Below, in pieces: positions 1-4,882 of a DNA stretch of 5,457 bases. Every line of letters starts with the position of its first letter. Position 1 is the stretch's first letter. Location of the stretch: the NCBI GenBank assembly GCA_030147325.1, contig JASLAA010000183.1:1-5457 (forward strand), read 5' to 3'. This DNA comes from Arthrobacter sp. (GTDB lineage Bacteria; Actinomycetota; Actinomycetes; Actinomycetales; Micrococcaceae). Under the pieces are notes generated by a model that saw only the letters and a list, made by a program, of their open reading frames with translations, was not told where the DNA came from and did no database searches. The position numbers and the translations under genes are program-made.

Positions 1-40
1 CCGTCTCGGCCCGGTCGTCGGTAAAAGGGGAAGTTTCCAT
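1..40 (-). CDS. 5' end of an unidentified minus-strand gene, cut by the window edge
   Basis: An ATG on the minus strand at 40-38 opens a frame reading METSPFTDDRAET up to the window edge. It is preceded by GGAG (complement of 47-50) at a good 6-nt spacing and, further upstream, by a convincing minus-strand promoter at 83-118. The start site is therefore well supported although only 13 codons are visible. The residues are polar and acidic with no signal peptide or recognisable motif, so no function can be given. The inverted repeat around its -10 box suggests a repressed, possibly autoregulated gene. The main alternative is that the frame closes just outside the window. Confidence 0.45.
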   Translation of the reverse strand, partial: METSPFTDDRAET

Positions 41-82
41 GATCAGCTCCACGATGGTGGTTCGATGGCCCGCTGCTAGGCC

Positions 83-118
83 TGAGCCGACTATAGGCTC
101 ATTTCCCCGCAAAAAGAA
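83..118 (-). promoter_or_regulatory. Minus-strand promoter with operator-like inverted repeat over the -10 box
   Basis: Reading the minus strand, TTCTTT (118-113) lies 17 nt before TATAGT (95-90), a near-consensus -10 hexamer; the -35 is weaker. The -10 sits inside the 7-nt spacer of a perfect inverted repeat, TGAGCC (83-88) and GGCTCA (96-101). The predicted start is near 83, giving a leader of about 42 nt before the ATG at 40. A protein bound to the repeat would block RNA polymerase directly. The run at 111-120 is A-rich, unlike its surroundings. Promoter and operator are inferred from sequence pattern only. Confidence 0.5.
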
Positions 119-120
119 AT

Positions 121-270
121 TAAGTACCCTTACCATCTCCAGCGGATAGCCGTTGGCCGGCGGGGTATACCCGAGGAGATCCCGAGGTTCCCGGCGACGT
201 CCTCCTGCCTCTCGACCGGCCCTGCCGGTTCCCCGGGGGCCCTCCACGATCGCACGTCGGCGATGGCGTG
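121..270. other. Non-coding stretch with short palindromes and a small hairpin
   Basis: I find no supportable gene between the left-edge promoter and the reductase promoter; open frames crossing here lack a plausible start and are shadows. The stretch holds a perfect 10-bp palindrome GGGTATACCC (163-172), a direct repeat CCCGAGG at 170-176 and 181-187 (11 bp apart, about one helical turn), a hairpin with arms ACCGGC (215-220) and GCCGGT (224-229) and a 3-nt loop, and the palindrome CCCCGGGG (231-238). In DNA this GC-rich, short palindromes also arise by chance. Confidence 0.4.
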
Positions 271-313
271 TTGACGTGACCCCGAGGACGATGAAGTGTG
301 GTGTCGTCACGTC
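271..313 (+). promoter_or_regulatory. Candidate promoter and operator of the aldo/keto reductase gene
   Basis: TTGACG (271-276) matches five of six bases of the -35 consensus. A poor -10 candidate, AAGTGT (294-299), follows 17 nt later, which would place the transcript start near 306. A perfect 8-bp inverted repeat, GACGTGAC (273-280) and GTCACGTC (306-313), overlaps the -35 and the predicted start, with arm centres 33 bp apart (about three helical turns). This geometry suits a dimeric regulator acting on this promoter. The weak -10 could mean that an activator or an alternative sigma factor is needed. All of this is inferred from pattern. Confidence 0.4.
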
Positions 314-333
314 CTTCGAGCAGGAGCACCACC

Positions 334-1161
334 ATGGCACTCGCCCCCTCCGTCCAGCTGTACGGCGGCGCCCGTATCCCCCTCCTCGGTCTGGGCACAT
401 GGCCGCTCGACGACGACGCGGCAGCAGAGACCGTCGACCTCGCGATCAGGACCGGATACCGGCTGATCGACACCGCGGAGAACTATCGCAACGAGAAGGG
501 CGTGGGCGAAGGCATCCGCCGCTCGGGTGTGCCGCGCGAGGAACTGTTCGTCACCACGAAGTTCAACCGCGAGCACCACAGCCGGGACGGTGTGCAACGG
601 GCCTTCGAAGCGAGTGCGAAGCTGCTGGGCCTCGACTACATCGATCTCCTGCTCGTGCACTGGCCCAACCCGGCCCAGGGGCGGTACGTCGAGGCCGTCC
701 AGGGAATAGCAGCACTGCAGGAACAGGGGCTCGTCCGCGCGGTAGGCACGTCCAACTTCAAGCCGGCTCACCTTCAGGAGGTCCTCGACGCCGGCCTCGT
801 CCCCGACGTCAACCAGATCCAACTGGACCCGCAGCGGCCCCGGATCGAGGAACGCGCCTTCCACAACGAGCACGGCATCGTCACCCAGTCCTGGAGCCCC
901 CTGGGCCAGGGCGGCGATCTCCTGGATCAGCCCGGCCTCGTCGCCATCGCACAGGCCCATGGCAGGACGCCCGCCCAGGTGGTGCTGCGGTGGCACGTCC
1001 AGCAGGGCTTGGTCGCCATCCCGAAGTCCTCGAACCCGAACCGACTGGCCCAGAACCTCGACGTCTTCGATTTCGAGCTCTCGGGCGCGGAGCTAGCGAG
1101 CATCTACCTCCTGGACAGCGGCGAGGCGGACATCATCGATTCGGACGAGTCCGGCCACTGA
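334..1161 (+). CDS. Aldo/keto reductase, AKR5-like (2,5-diketo-D-gluconate reductase type)
   Basis: This 275-residue cytoplasmic protein is a single-domain TIM-barrel oxidoreductase that would reduce aldehydes or ketones with NADPH. The catalytic tetrad is complete: D46 and Y51 in GYRLIDTAENYRNE, K76 in VTTKFN, and H109 in LLLVHWP. Cofactor-site motifs follow: GTSNF (138-142), VNQ (159-161), SWSPLGQGG (186-194) and IPKSSNPNRLAQN (229-241), whose K231, S232, R237 and N241 fit the family's NADPH 2'-phosphate pocket. The length is typical. The ATG at 334 is chosen because AGGAG (322-326) lies 7 nt upstream; an in-frame ATG at 298 has no comparable ribosome site. One deviation is aspartate at 165, where relatives usually read VNQIELHP with histidine. 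The hairpins just downstream suggest a single-gene transcript. The physiological substrate cannot be told from sequence; many such enzymes are promiscuous. Confidence 0.95.
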   Translation: MALAPSVQLYGGARIPLLGLGTWPLDDDAAAETVDLAIRTGYRLIDTAENYRNEKGVGEGIRRSGVPREELFVTTKFNREHHSRDGVQRAFEASAKLLGLDYIDLLLVHWPNPAQGRYVEAVQGIAALQEQGLVRAVGTSNFKPAHLQEVLDAGLVPDVNQIQLDPQRPRIEERAFHNEHGIVTQSWSPLGQGGDLLDQPGLVAIAQAHGRTPAQVVLRWHVQQGLVAIPKSSNPNRLAQNLDVFDFELSGAELASIYLLDSGEADIIDSDESGH

Positions 1162-1165
1162 CAGG

Positions 1166-1210
1166 GGCCGGTTGTGATCCGGCCAGGCACCCCCTCGGTG
1201 GGGGTGCCTG
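1166..1210 (+). terminator. Tandem hairpins after the reductase gene; likely terminator
   Basis: Five bases after the reductase stop codon, GGCCGG (1166-1171) pairs with CCGGCC (1179-1184) around a 7-nt loop. A much stronger hairpin follows: CAGGCACCCCC (1184-1194) and GGGGGTGCCTG (1200-1210), a perfect 11-bp stem with loop TCGGT. The two share base 1184, so they may compete. No T-run follows, which is common for terminators in high-GC actinobacteria. The strong hairpin would uncouple the permease gene from the reductase unless there is read-through. Confidence 0.75.
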
Positions 1211-1294
1211 CGCACATCGACCACCGCACCACCTGCAGCCCACGACTCCCGACCCGCTCTCCGTCGGGCCGCCGCCACCGAGAGGAATCAGAGC

Positions 1295-2071
1295 GTGCTC
1301 GAGATCGTCGTCATCCTCGTTGCCGGTCTGTGGGCAGGGATGATCAATGTCGTGGTGGGCTCCGGCACCCTGGTCACGTTCCCCACCCTCCTGTTGTTCG
1401 GCTATCCGCCCATCGTCGCGAACATCTCGAACAACATCGGCCTCGTGGGCGGTGGACTGTCGGGGTCCTGGGGCTACCGGCGCGAACTCGCCGTCAACAA
1501 GCGGCTGCTGCTGCGGCTCCTGCCCCTGTCCGTCCTGGGCGGTATCGGAGGAGCACTCCTCCTGCTGATCCTGCCGGCCGAGGCCTTCCGGGCCATCGTC
1601 CCGGCACTGATCCTGATCGGTCTCGTGATGGTCGCGCTGGCACCGCGCGTCCAGCGGGCAGCCGCCGCCAGGGCAGGAGAAGCGGCACCCGACGCCGCGC
1701 CCTCACGCCGCCGCTCGCTCCTCCTGCTGGCCGGCATCGGCGTCCTCGGCGTGTACGGCGGTTACTTCGGTGCGGCGCAGGGCATCCTGATCGTCGGTCT
1801 GCTGAGCATGGTCACGATCGAGAGCCTGCAACGCGTCAACGCGATCAAGAATGTCCTCACCACTGCCGTGAACGGTGTCGCCGCAGTGACCTTCATGGTC
1901 TTCGCCTGGGAATCCATCGACTGGAGGGTGGTCCTGCTGATCGCCGTCGGCGCGACCCTCGGCGGCTTCCTCGGAGCCCGGGTCGGCCGCAGGCTCTCCC
2001 CCCTGGCGCTACGGGCCACCATCCTCGTGATCGGGACCGCGGCTCTCGTCCGCATCGCCTTCTTCGGCTGA
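1295..2071 (+). CDS. TauE/SafE-family membrane permease (putative sulfite/organosulfonate exporter)
   Basis: This is a 258-residue polytopic inner-membrane protein with about eight hydrophobic segments in two homologous halves. The first half opens with AGLWAGMINVVVGSGTLVTF (10-29) then PTLLLFGYPP and VANISNNIGL, matching the family pattern of a glycine-rich first helix followed by FP. The second half repeats it as GVYGGYFGAAQGILIVGLL (152-170) then LQRVNAIKNVLTTAVNG (178-194). The halves are joined by a basic, Ala/Pro-rich cytoplasmic-type loop (about 117-140). Families of this kind move sulfite, sulfoacetate, taurine-derived sulfonates or other anions; the substrate here is unknown and no sulfur-metabolism gene lies nearby. 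The GTG start at 1295 is supported by AGAGGAA (1281-1287) with 7-nt spacing, and translation begins directly at the first helix. No clear promoter is visible in the 84 nt between the upstream hairpin and the start. Confidence 0.93.
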   Translation: MLEIVVILVAGLWAGMINVVVGSGTLVTFPTLLLFGYPPIVANISNNIGLVGGGLSGSWGYRRELAVNKRLLLRLLPLSVLGGIGGALLLLILPAEAFRAIVPALILIGLVMVALAPRVQRAAAARAGEAAPDAAPSRRRSLLLLAGIGVLGVYGGYFGAAQGILIVGLLSMVTIESLQRVNAIKNVLTTAVNGVAAVTFMVFAWESIDWRVVLLIAVGATLGGFLGARVGRRLSPLALRATILVIGTAALVRIAFFG

Positions 2072-2072
2072 C

Positions 2073-2105
2073 CCGATCGGAAGGACCGTCCTTGCGGTGG
2101 ACCGC
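2073..2105. terminator. Weak candidate bidirectional terminator between convergent genes
   Basis: The 33-nt gap between the convergent permease and PdxH-like genes holds the palindrome CCGATCGG (2073-2080), immediately followed by the inverted repeat AAGGAC-C-GTCCTT (2081-2093), which folds as a 5-bp stem with a 3-nt loop, and then GCGGT and ACCGC (2094-2098, 2101-2105), which touches the minus-strand stop codon. The position between two gene ends suits a terminator working in both directions. The stems are short and no T-run is present, so the call is tentative. Confidence 0.3.
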
Positions 2106-2767
2106 TAGGGCCAGAGCATCTCCCTGCGCCATCCGTCACCGAACCGGGTGTAGAGCAACCGGAGGTGGCGGCGTTCCTGGTCTGCCTGCCAGAACTCGAC
2201 GGCGTCGGGGGCGACGGTGAAGACCGTCCAGGTGGTCGATGCGAGGCCCTCGGTCGATTCGATCCGGCGCACCTGCTCCGCGACGGCGGCATCCACCTGC
2301 TCGCGGCTCTGCAGCGTGGCGCTCTGGCTGCCCGCCAGCACGAGCGCACGCGCCACCGGATGGCGGCGCTGGAAATCGGCGTCGTTCTCCTCCGTGGTCC
2401 CCGTCGTCACCGAACCGCGGACCCGGACCTGACGTCCGACCGCCGGCCAGAAGAACGTCAGAGCGGCGGACGGACGGGCAGCGAGCTGACGACCCTTGGG
2501 GCTGTCCGCACTGGAGGCGACCTGCCAGCCGTCGTCCGTCACGTCCTTGACGACCACCACGCGGGCGTCGGGGGTCCCCTCGGCGTCGGCCGTCGAGAGG
2601 TGGACCGCATGCGGTGCTGCGACGCCGTCCGCGACCGCGCTCTGCAGCCACTCCACGAACAGGTCGATGGGGGACGGAGGCGCCGAGTCCGGGTCGAAGG
2701 ACGGCATGTCCTCTGGGAACACCGGAATGCCTCGCACGATGTCGCGGATGCGGCCTGAATCAGTCAT
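2105..2767 (-). CDS. PdxH-like FMN-dependent oxidase family protein (pyridoxamine 5'-phosphate oxidase fold)
   Basis: The 220-residue length is normal for pyridoxamine/pyridoxine 5'-phosphate oxidases, cytoplasmic FMN dimers that make pyridoxal 5'-phosphate. From the N-terminus: IDLFVEWLQSAV (34-45), ARVVVVK (68-74), SPKGRQLA (89-96), FFW (105-107), RQVRVRG (112-118), SQS (147-149), EFWQ (191-194) and a full C-terminal domain, ERRHLRLLYTRFGDGWRREMLWP split at about 208. FMN-site features and an R-x-H pair (R199, H201), matching E. coli R197 and H199, are kept. By recalled alignment, E. coli Y129 and S137 correspond to D131 and A139, the N-terminal R14/Y17 are not evident, and the WGG motif is replaced by STTW (177-180). 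It may therefore be a divergent oxidase or a paralogue with another substrate. The ATG at 2767 lies exactly 6 nt after a TAGGCT box, so the message is probably leaderless; GGGGAG (complement of 2781-2786) is 13 nt away, too far for a good ribosome site. Confidence 0.85.
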   Translation of the reverse strand: MTDSGRIRDIVRGIPVFPEDMPSFDPDSAPPSPIDLFVEWLQSAVADGVAAPHAVHLSTADAEGTPDARVVVVKDVTDDGWQVASSADSPKGRQLAARPSAALTFFWPAVGRQVRVRGSVTTGTTEENDADFQRRHPVARALVLAGSQSATLQSREQVDAAVAEQVRRIESTEGLASTTWTVFTVAPDAVEFWQADQERRHLRLLYTRFGDGWRREMLWP

Positions 2768-2773
2768 GCGGTC

Positions 2774-2779
2774 AGCCTA
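2774..2779 (-). promoter_or_regulatory. Leaderless-type -10 box of the PdxH-like gene
   Basis: On the minus strand TAGGCT is followed by six bases and then the ATG of the PdxH-like gene at 2767, so transcription starting at the usual distance would begin on the A of the start codon. No good -35 is seen at 16-18 nt. TANNNT boxes at this spacing mark leaderless genes in actinobacteria. Inferred from pattern. Confidence 0.45.
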
Positions 2780-2862
2780 GCTCCCCGTCCCGACAGGATC
2801 CGGAGCCCTTCCGGCTCATGCCGGGCGCCGTCCGGCAATCTCGCGTCGGCCCGGCCGGCGGG

Positions 2863-2892
2863 CTGCCGTTCGCACTGTCGCGGACTTACAGT
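2863..2892 (+). promoter_or_regulatory. Leaderless-type promoter of the PAP2 phosphatase gene
   Basis: TACAGT (2887-2892) is a good -10 hexamer and is followed by exactly six bases before the ATG at 2899, predicting transcription from the start codon itself. A weak -35, CTGCCG (2863-2868), lies 18 nt upstream of it. No Shine-Dalgarno sequence precedes 2899, which agrees with a leaderless message. The rest of the 131-nt divergent region (2768-2898) is GC-rich with small CCGG-type palindromes and no gene. Confidence 0.5.
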
Positions 2893-2898
2893 CGATGG

Positions 2899-3690
2899 AT
2901 GCCTTCCCACCAGGACCGACACGTCGGACGACGGAACCTGACCCGTTGGACCACGCCCATGCGTCGTTTCCTCGTCCGGTTCATCCGGCCACTCGCGCGC
3001 TCGATCGGACCCCACGCAGCCCTGCTCCTCATCATCTGCATCGGCGGCGGTGTCGCAGCAGGACTGACCGCGGTGTCCGCCGAGGTGTACGAGGCCGTCG
3101 TGGAATCGGACGGTGTGGCGGCGCTCGACCAACCCGCCCTCGACCTCGCCGTCGGGCTCCGCCAGGGGTGGCTCGATGCCTTCATCACCGGCTACACGAA
3201 CGTGGGTGGGCCCATCGGCATGCCGATCCTGGCGATCTCCGTGATGGTATTCCTCGCCGTGCGGGGGCGATCCTGGACACCCGTGATCCTCCTTCCGGCG
3301 GCAGCCTTCGGTTCACTCCTGATGACCGTCGCCGGCAAGGATGCGATCGGACGCCTCCGTCCCCCGATCGAGCTCGCGGTACCGCCCTATGAGTCCTCGC
3401 CGTCGTTCCCGAGCGGGCACTCGCTGAACGCGCTGGTCATCGCCGGCCTCATCGCCTACCTGCTCGTGATCCGGCAGCACCGCAAGCGGACGCGAGCGCT
3501 CACCATCACGCTCGCCGTCGTCTTCGCCGTGACCATGGGAGTGAGCCGTGTCTACCTCGGTCACCACTGGCTGACTGACGTCCTGGTCGCGTGGACCCTC
3601 GGTATCGCGTGGCTCTCCCTCGTCATCGCGGCACACCGGCTCGTCCTGACCGTGCACGCCCCGCACCGCGAGCGGGGCTCCATCGCCTGA
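2899..3690 (+). CDS. PAP2-superfamily integral membrane phosphatase
   Basis: This is a 263-residue membrane protein with about six hydrophobic segments (roughly 38-59, 103-121, 127-145, 175-191, 199-215, 228-248). The complete PAP2 active-site signature is present. Motif 1 is K147-x6-R154-P155 (KDAIGRLRP). Motif 2 is PSGH (171-174). Motif 3 is SR (216-217) through H223 and D227 (SRVYLGHHWLTD). H223 is the expected nucleophile and H174 the acid/base. Such enzymes remove phosphate from lipid phosphates or diphosphates (phosphatidic acid, phosphatidylglycerol phosphate, undecaprenyl diphosphate) on the outer membrane face; which one applies here cannot be decided. The start at 2899 is preferred because of the leaderless -10 spacing. 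The in-frame ATG at 2959 (MRRFLVRF) would drop a 20-residue basic tail and is the main alternative, also without a clear ribosome site. The gene is divergent from the PdxH-like gene and converges on the polyphosphate kinase gene. Confidence 0.93.
   Translation: MPSHQDRHVGRRNLTRWTTPMRRFLVRFIRPLARSIGPHAALLLIICIGGGVAAGLTAVSAEVYEAVVESDGVAALDQPALDLAVGLRQGWLDAFITGYTNVGGPIGMPILAISVMVFLAVRGRSWTPVILLPAAAFGSLLMTVAGKDAIGRLRPPIELAVPPYESSPSFPSGHSLNALVIAGLIAYLLVIRQHRKRTRALTITLAVVFAVTMGVSRVYLGHHWLTDVLVAWTLGIAWLSLVIAAHRLVLTVHAPHRERGSIA
3658..3678. terminator. Hairpin inside the 3' end of the PAP2 gene; possible shared terminator
   Basis: GCCCCGC (3658-3664) and GCGGGGC (3672-3678) form a perfect 7-bp, all-G/C stem with a 7-nt loop. 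It ends nine bases before the phosphatase stop codon and about 30 bases beyond the stop of the convergent kinase gene on the other strand. The 18-nt gap between the genes has no hairpin of its own, so this one could end the minus-strand transcript and perhaps the plus-strand one. No T-run is present, and coding constraint may account for it. Confidence 0.4.
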
Positions 3691-3708
3691 TGCCGTCCGT
3701 CCGCCCTG

Positions 3709-4653
3709 CTACTGAAGCGTCGGGAAGAGACGCGATGACTGCTCGGTGGCGTCGAACGCAGTCGAGGAGGGACCGGTGCCGATGATCAGCGGATCGGGTC
3801 TGCCGACGGCGGCGTGATCCTTCTCGTCATAGTCCAGGACCGAGAGCACGTAGCGGAGGGCCTCGATCCGGGCGCGCTTCTTGTCATTGCTCTTGATCAC
3901 CGTCCAGGGCGCGTCCGCCGTGTTCGTGTAGAAGAACATGGCCTCCTTGGCCTCGGTGTACTCGTCCCACTTGTCGAGTGACTGGAGGTCCATGGGGCTG
4001 AGCTTCCAGCGGCGCACCGGGTCGGTATGGCGTTGGGCGAAGCGGCGTCGCTGTTCCTCCTGCGACACGGAGAACCAGAACTTGATCAGGCGCGTGTCGC
4101 TGCGCACGAGCATGCGTTCGAGCTCGGGGGCCTGCCGCATGAACTCGAGGTACTCGACCGGCGTGCAGAATCCCATCACGCGCTCCACACCCGCCCTGTT
4201 GTACCAGGACCGGTCGAAGAGGACGATCTCCCCGCCCGAGGGCAGCACCGAGACGTAGCGCTGGAAGTACCACTGCGTCCGTTCCTTCTCGGTGGGTTTG
4301 TCCAGCGCGACCACACGCGCGCCACGCGGGTTCAGGTTCTCCGTGAAGCGCTTGATCGTGCCGCCCTTGCCGGCCGCATCCCGCCCCTCGAAGAGCACAG
4401 CGACCTTGGCGTCGGTCGCCTTGACCCATCCCTGCATCTTGAGCAACTCGATCTGCAGGACCCTCTTGGCCTTCTGGTACTCGCGCTCCGTCATGCGCTG
4501 CTCGTACGGATAGTCCTCCCGCCAGGTGGGCTGATCCGGATGCGGCAGGAGTACCTCGGTGCCCCCCTCGTGCGGGGCCGGTACGGGTACCCCGATGGCC
4601 TCCGCTCCGTCGGTGAGCCCGTCCTCGGACGCGGTCGGTTCGTGGTCGATCAT
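3709..4653 (-). CDS. ppk2: Polyphosphate kinase 2 (PPK2 family, class I-like)
   Basis: This 314-residue cytoplasmic kinase would transfer phosphate between polyphosphate and nucleoside phosphates, in this class mainly making ATP or GTP from the diphosphates. After a variable acidic N-terminus (1-45) comes the P-loop kinase core: Walker A GRDAAGKGGTIKRF (90-103, K96), NPRGARVVALDKPTEKERTQ (108-127) then WYFQRY, Walker B-type DRSWYNR (147-153) and GVERVMGF (155-162). A lid region follows (RRWKLSPMDLQSLDKWDEY, about 214-232), then FFYTNTADAPWTVI (240-253) and NDKKRAR (256-262). All key residues are intact. About 35 residues after the core (280-314) look like a disordered tail. The single-domain architecture argues for class I rather than the fused two-domain class II. 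The ATG at 4653 is chosen for its strong AGGAGGAGG ribosome site; an adjacent in-frame GTG (4656) and an upstream ATG (4698) are less likely. The gene stands alone, with no ppk1 or ppx in view. Confidence 0.95.
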   Translation of the reverse strand: MIDHEPTASEDGLTDGAEAIGVPVPAPHEGGTEVLLPHPDQPTWREDYPYEQRMTEREYQKAKRVLQIELLKMQGWVKATDAKVAVLFEGRDAAGKGGTIKRFTENLNPRGARVVALDKPTEKERTQWYFQRYVSVLPSGGEIVLFDRSWYNRAGVERVMGFCTPVEYLEFMRQAPELERMLVRSDTRLIKFWFSVSQEEQRRRFAQRHTDPVRRWKLSPMDLQSLDKWDEYTEAKEAMFFYTNTADAPWTVIKSNDKKRARIEALRYVLSVLDYDEKDHAAVGRPDPLIIGTGPSSTAFDATEQSSRLFPTLQ

Positions 4654-4660
4654 CACTCTT

Positions 4661-4669
4661 CCTCCTCCT
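4661..4669 (-). promoter_or_regulatory. Strong ribosome binding site of ppk2
   Basis: The minus strand reads AGGAGGAGG just before the gene, a tandem Shine-Dalgarno sequence. The nearer AGGAGG (complement of 4661-4666) is 7 nt from the ATG at 4653. This fixes the start downstream of the longer open frame and suggests efficient translation. Confidence 0.8.
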
Positions 4670-4725
4670 GGAACGGCCGTCAGGGCTGCTGCACCCACCG
4701 GCTGGCGGCAGCCGGCATCCCTGCG

Positions 4726-4732
4726 TACGATA
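4726..4732. promoter_or_regulatory. Possible overlapping -10 boxes for divergent ppk2 and DUF1684 genes
   Basis: TACGATA gives TACGAT on the plus strand (4726-4731) and TATCGT on the minus strand (4732-4727), both fitting TANNNT. This is one of the less GC-rich spots in the 229-nt divergent region. The plus-strand box has a weak -35, CTGGCG (4702-4707), at 18 nt; the minus-strand box has no clear -35. Predicted leaders are about 67 nt for ppk2 and about 145 nt for the DUF1684 gene. Speculative. Confidence 0.25.
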
Positions 4733-4770
4733 CTCGGACCGTCCCCGGCGGGCCTTTAGGAACGAGGTGT

Positions 4771-4838
4771 GGACGGCGGCCGTCCCGGCTTGGTAGCTCC
4801 TGCCGGCCCGGGCCGGGGCGGGAATGAGGCGGACCGCC
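4771..4838. repeat. Cluster of inverted repeats upstream of the DUF1684 gene
   Basis: Three short inverted repeats occur in a row: GGACGG and CCGTCC (4771-4776, 4780-4785; 3-nt loop), the perfect 14-bp palindrome CCGGCCCGGGCCGG (4803-4816), and GGCGG and CCGCC (4828-4832, 4834-4838; 1-nt centre). If transcription starts near 4738 they would lie in the untranslated leader; otherwise they could be protein-binding sites. The local sequence is nearly all G and C, so chance contributes. Confidence 0.35.
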
Positions 4839-4872
4839 GCGAGGTTCTAGGCGAGGTGCGACCCGTGGATCC

Positions 4873-4878
4873 AGGAGG
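4873..4878 (+). promoter_or_regulatory. Consensus ribosome binding site deciding the TTG start
   Basis: AGGAGG lies 4 nt before TTG at 4883. The spacing is on the short side, but no other start in this frame has a comparable site: GTG at 4856 and GTG at 4865 lie upstream of the motif itself. Confidence 0.65.
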
Positions 4879-4882
4879 ACAC

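Noticed and set aside
163..172. GGGTATACCC as a CsoR/CstR-type metal or sulfur-sensing operator linked to the TauE/SafE gene
   Set aside because: The order is inverted relative to the usual ATACCCC...GGGGTAT sites, no such regulator is in the window, and the permease starts more than 1.1 kb away behind a strong hairpin.
307..996. 229-codon minus-strand open frame opposite the reductase
   Set aside because: Antisense shadow caused by G/C third-position bias; no recognisable motif and no supported start.
153..1343. 396-codon plus-strand open frame overlapping the reductase gene
   Set aside because: It is an Arg/Pro/Gly-rich translation typical of a shifted frame in GC-rich DNA. It overlaps a well-supported reductase with an intact catalytic tetrad and its own ribosome site.
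1174..2220. 348-codon plus-strand open frame across the permease gene
   Set aside because: Extremely Arg-rich, low-complexity translation with no domain; a shadow of the TauE/SafE gene.
2614..2898. N-terminal extension of the PAP2 phosphatase to position 2614
   Set aside because: The extra 95 residues overlap the 5' half of the PdxH-like gene antisense and are Arg/Pro-rich. Family length and the promoter box favour 2899.
3691..3708. Terminator in the gap between the PAP2 and ppk2 genes
   Set aside because: The 18 nt contain no inverted repeat able to form a stem; the nearest hairpin is inside the PAP2 coding end (3658-3678).
2899..4653. PAP2 phosphatase and ppk2 as a functional polyphosphate module
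   Set aside because: The genes are convergent, not co-transcribed, and PAP2 enzymes act on lipid phosphates; adjacency alone does not support a shared role.
4654..4698. ppk2 starting at the upstream ATG (4698)
   Set aside because: The extra 15 codons include the AGGAGGAGG ribosome site itself, which points to the ATG at 4653.
4027..4827. 266-codon plus-strand open frame opposite ppk2
   Set aside because: Antisense to a fully conserved kinase with Walker motifs; no motif or ribosome site of its own.
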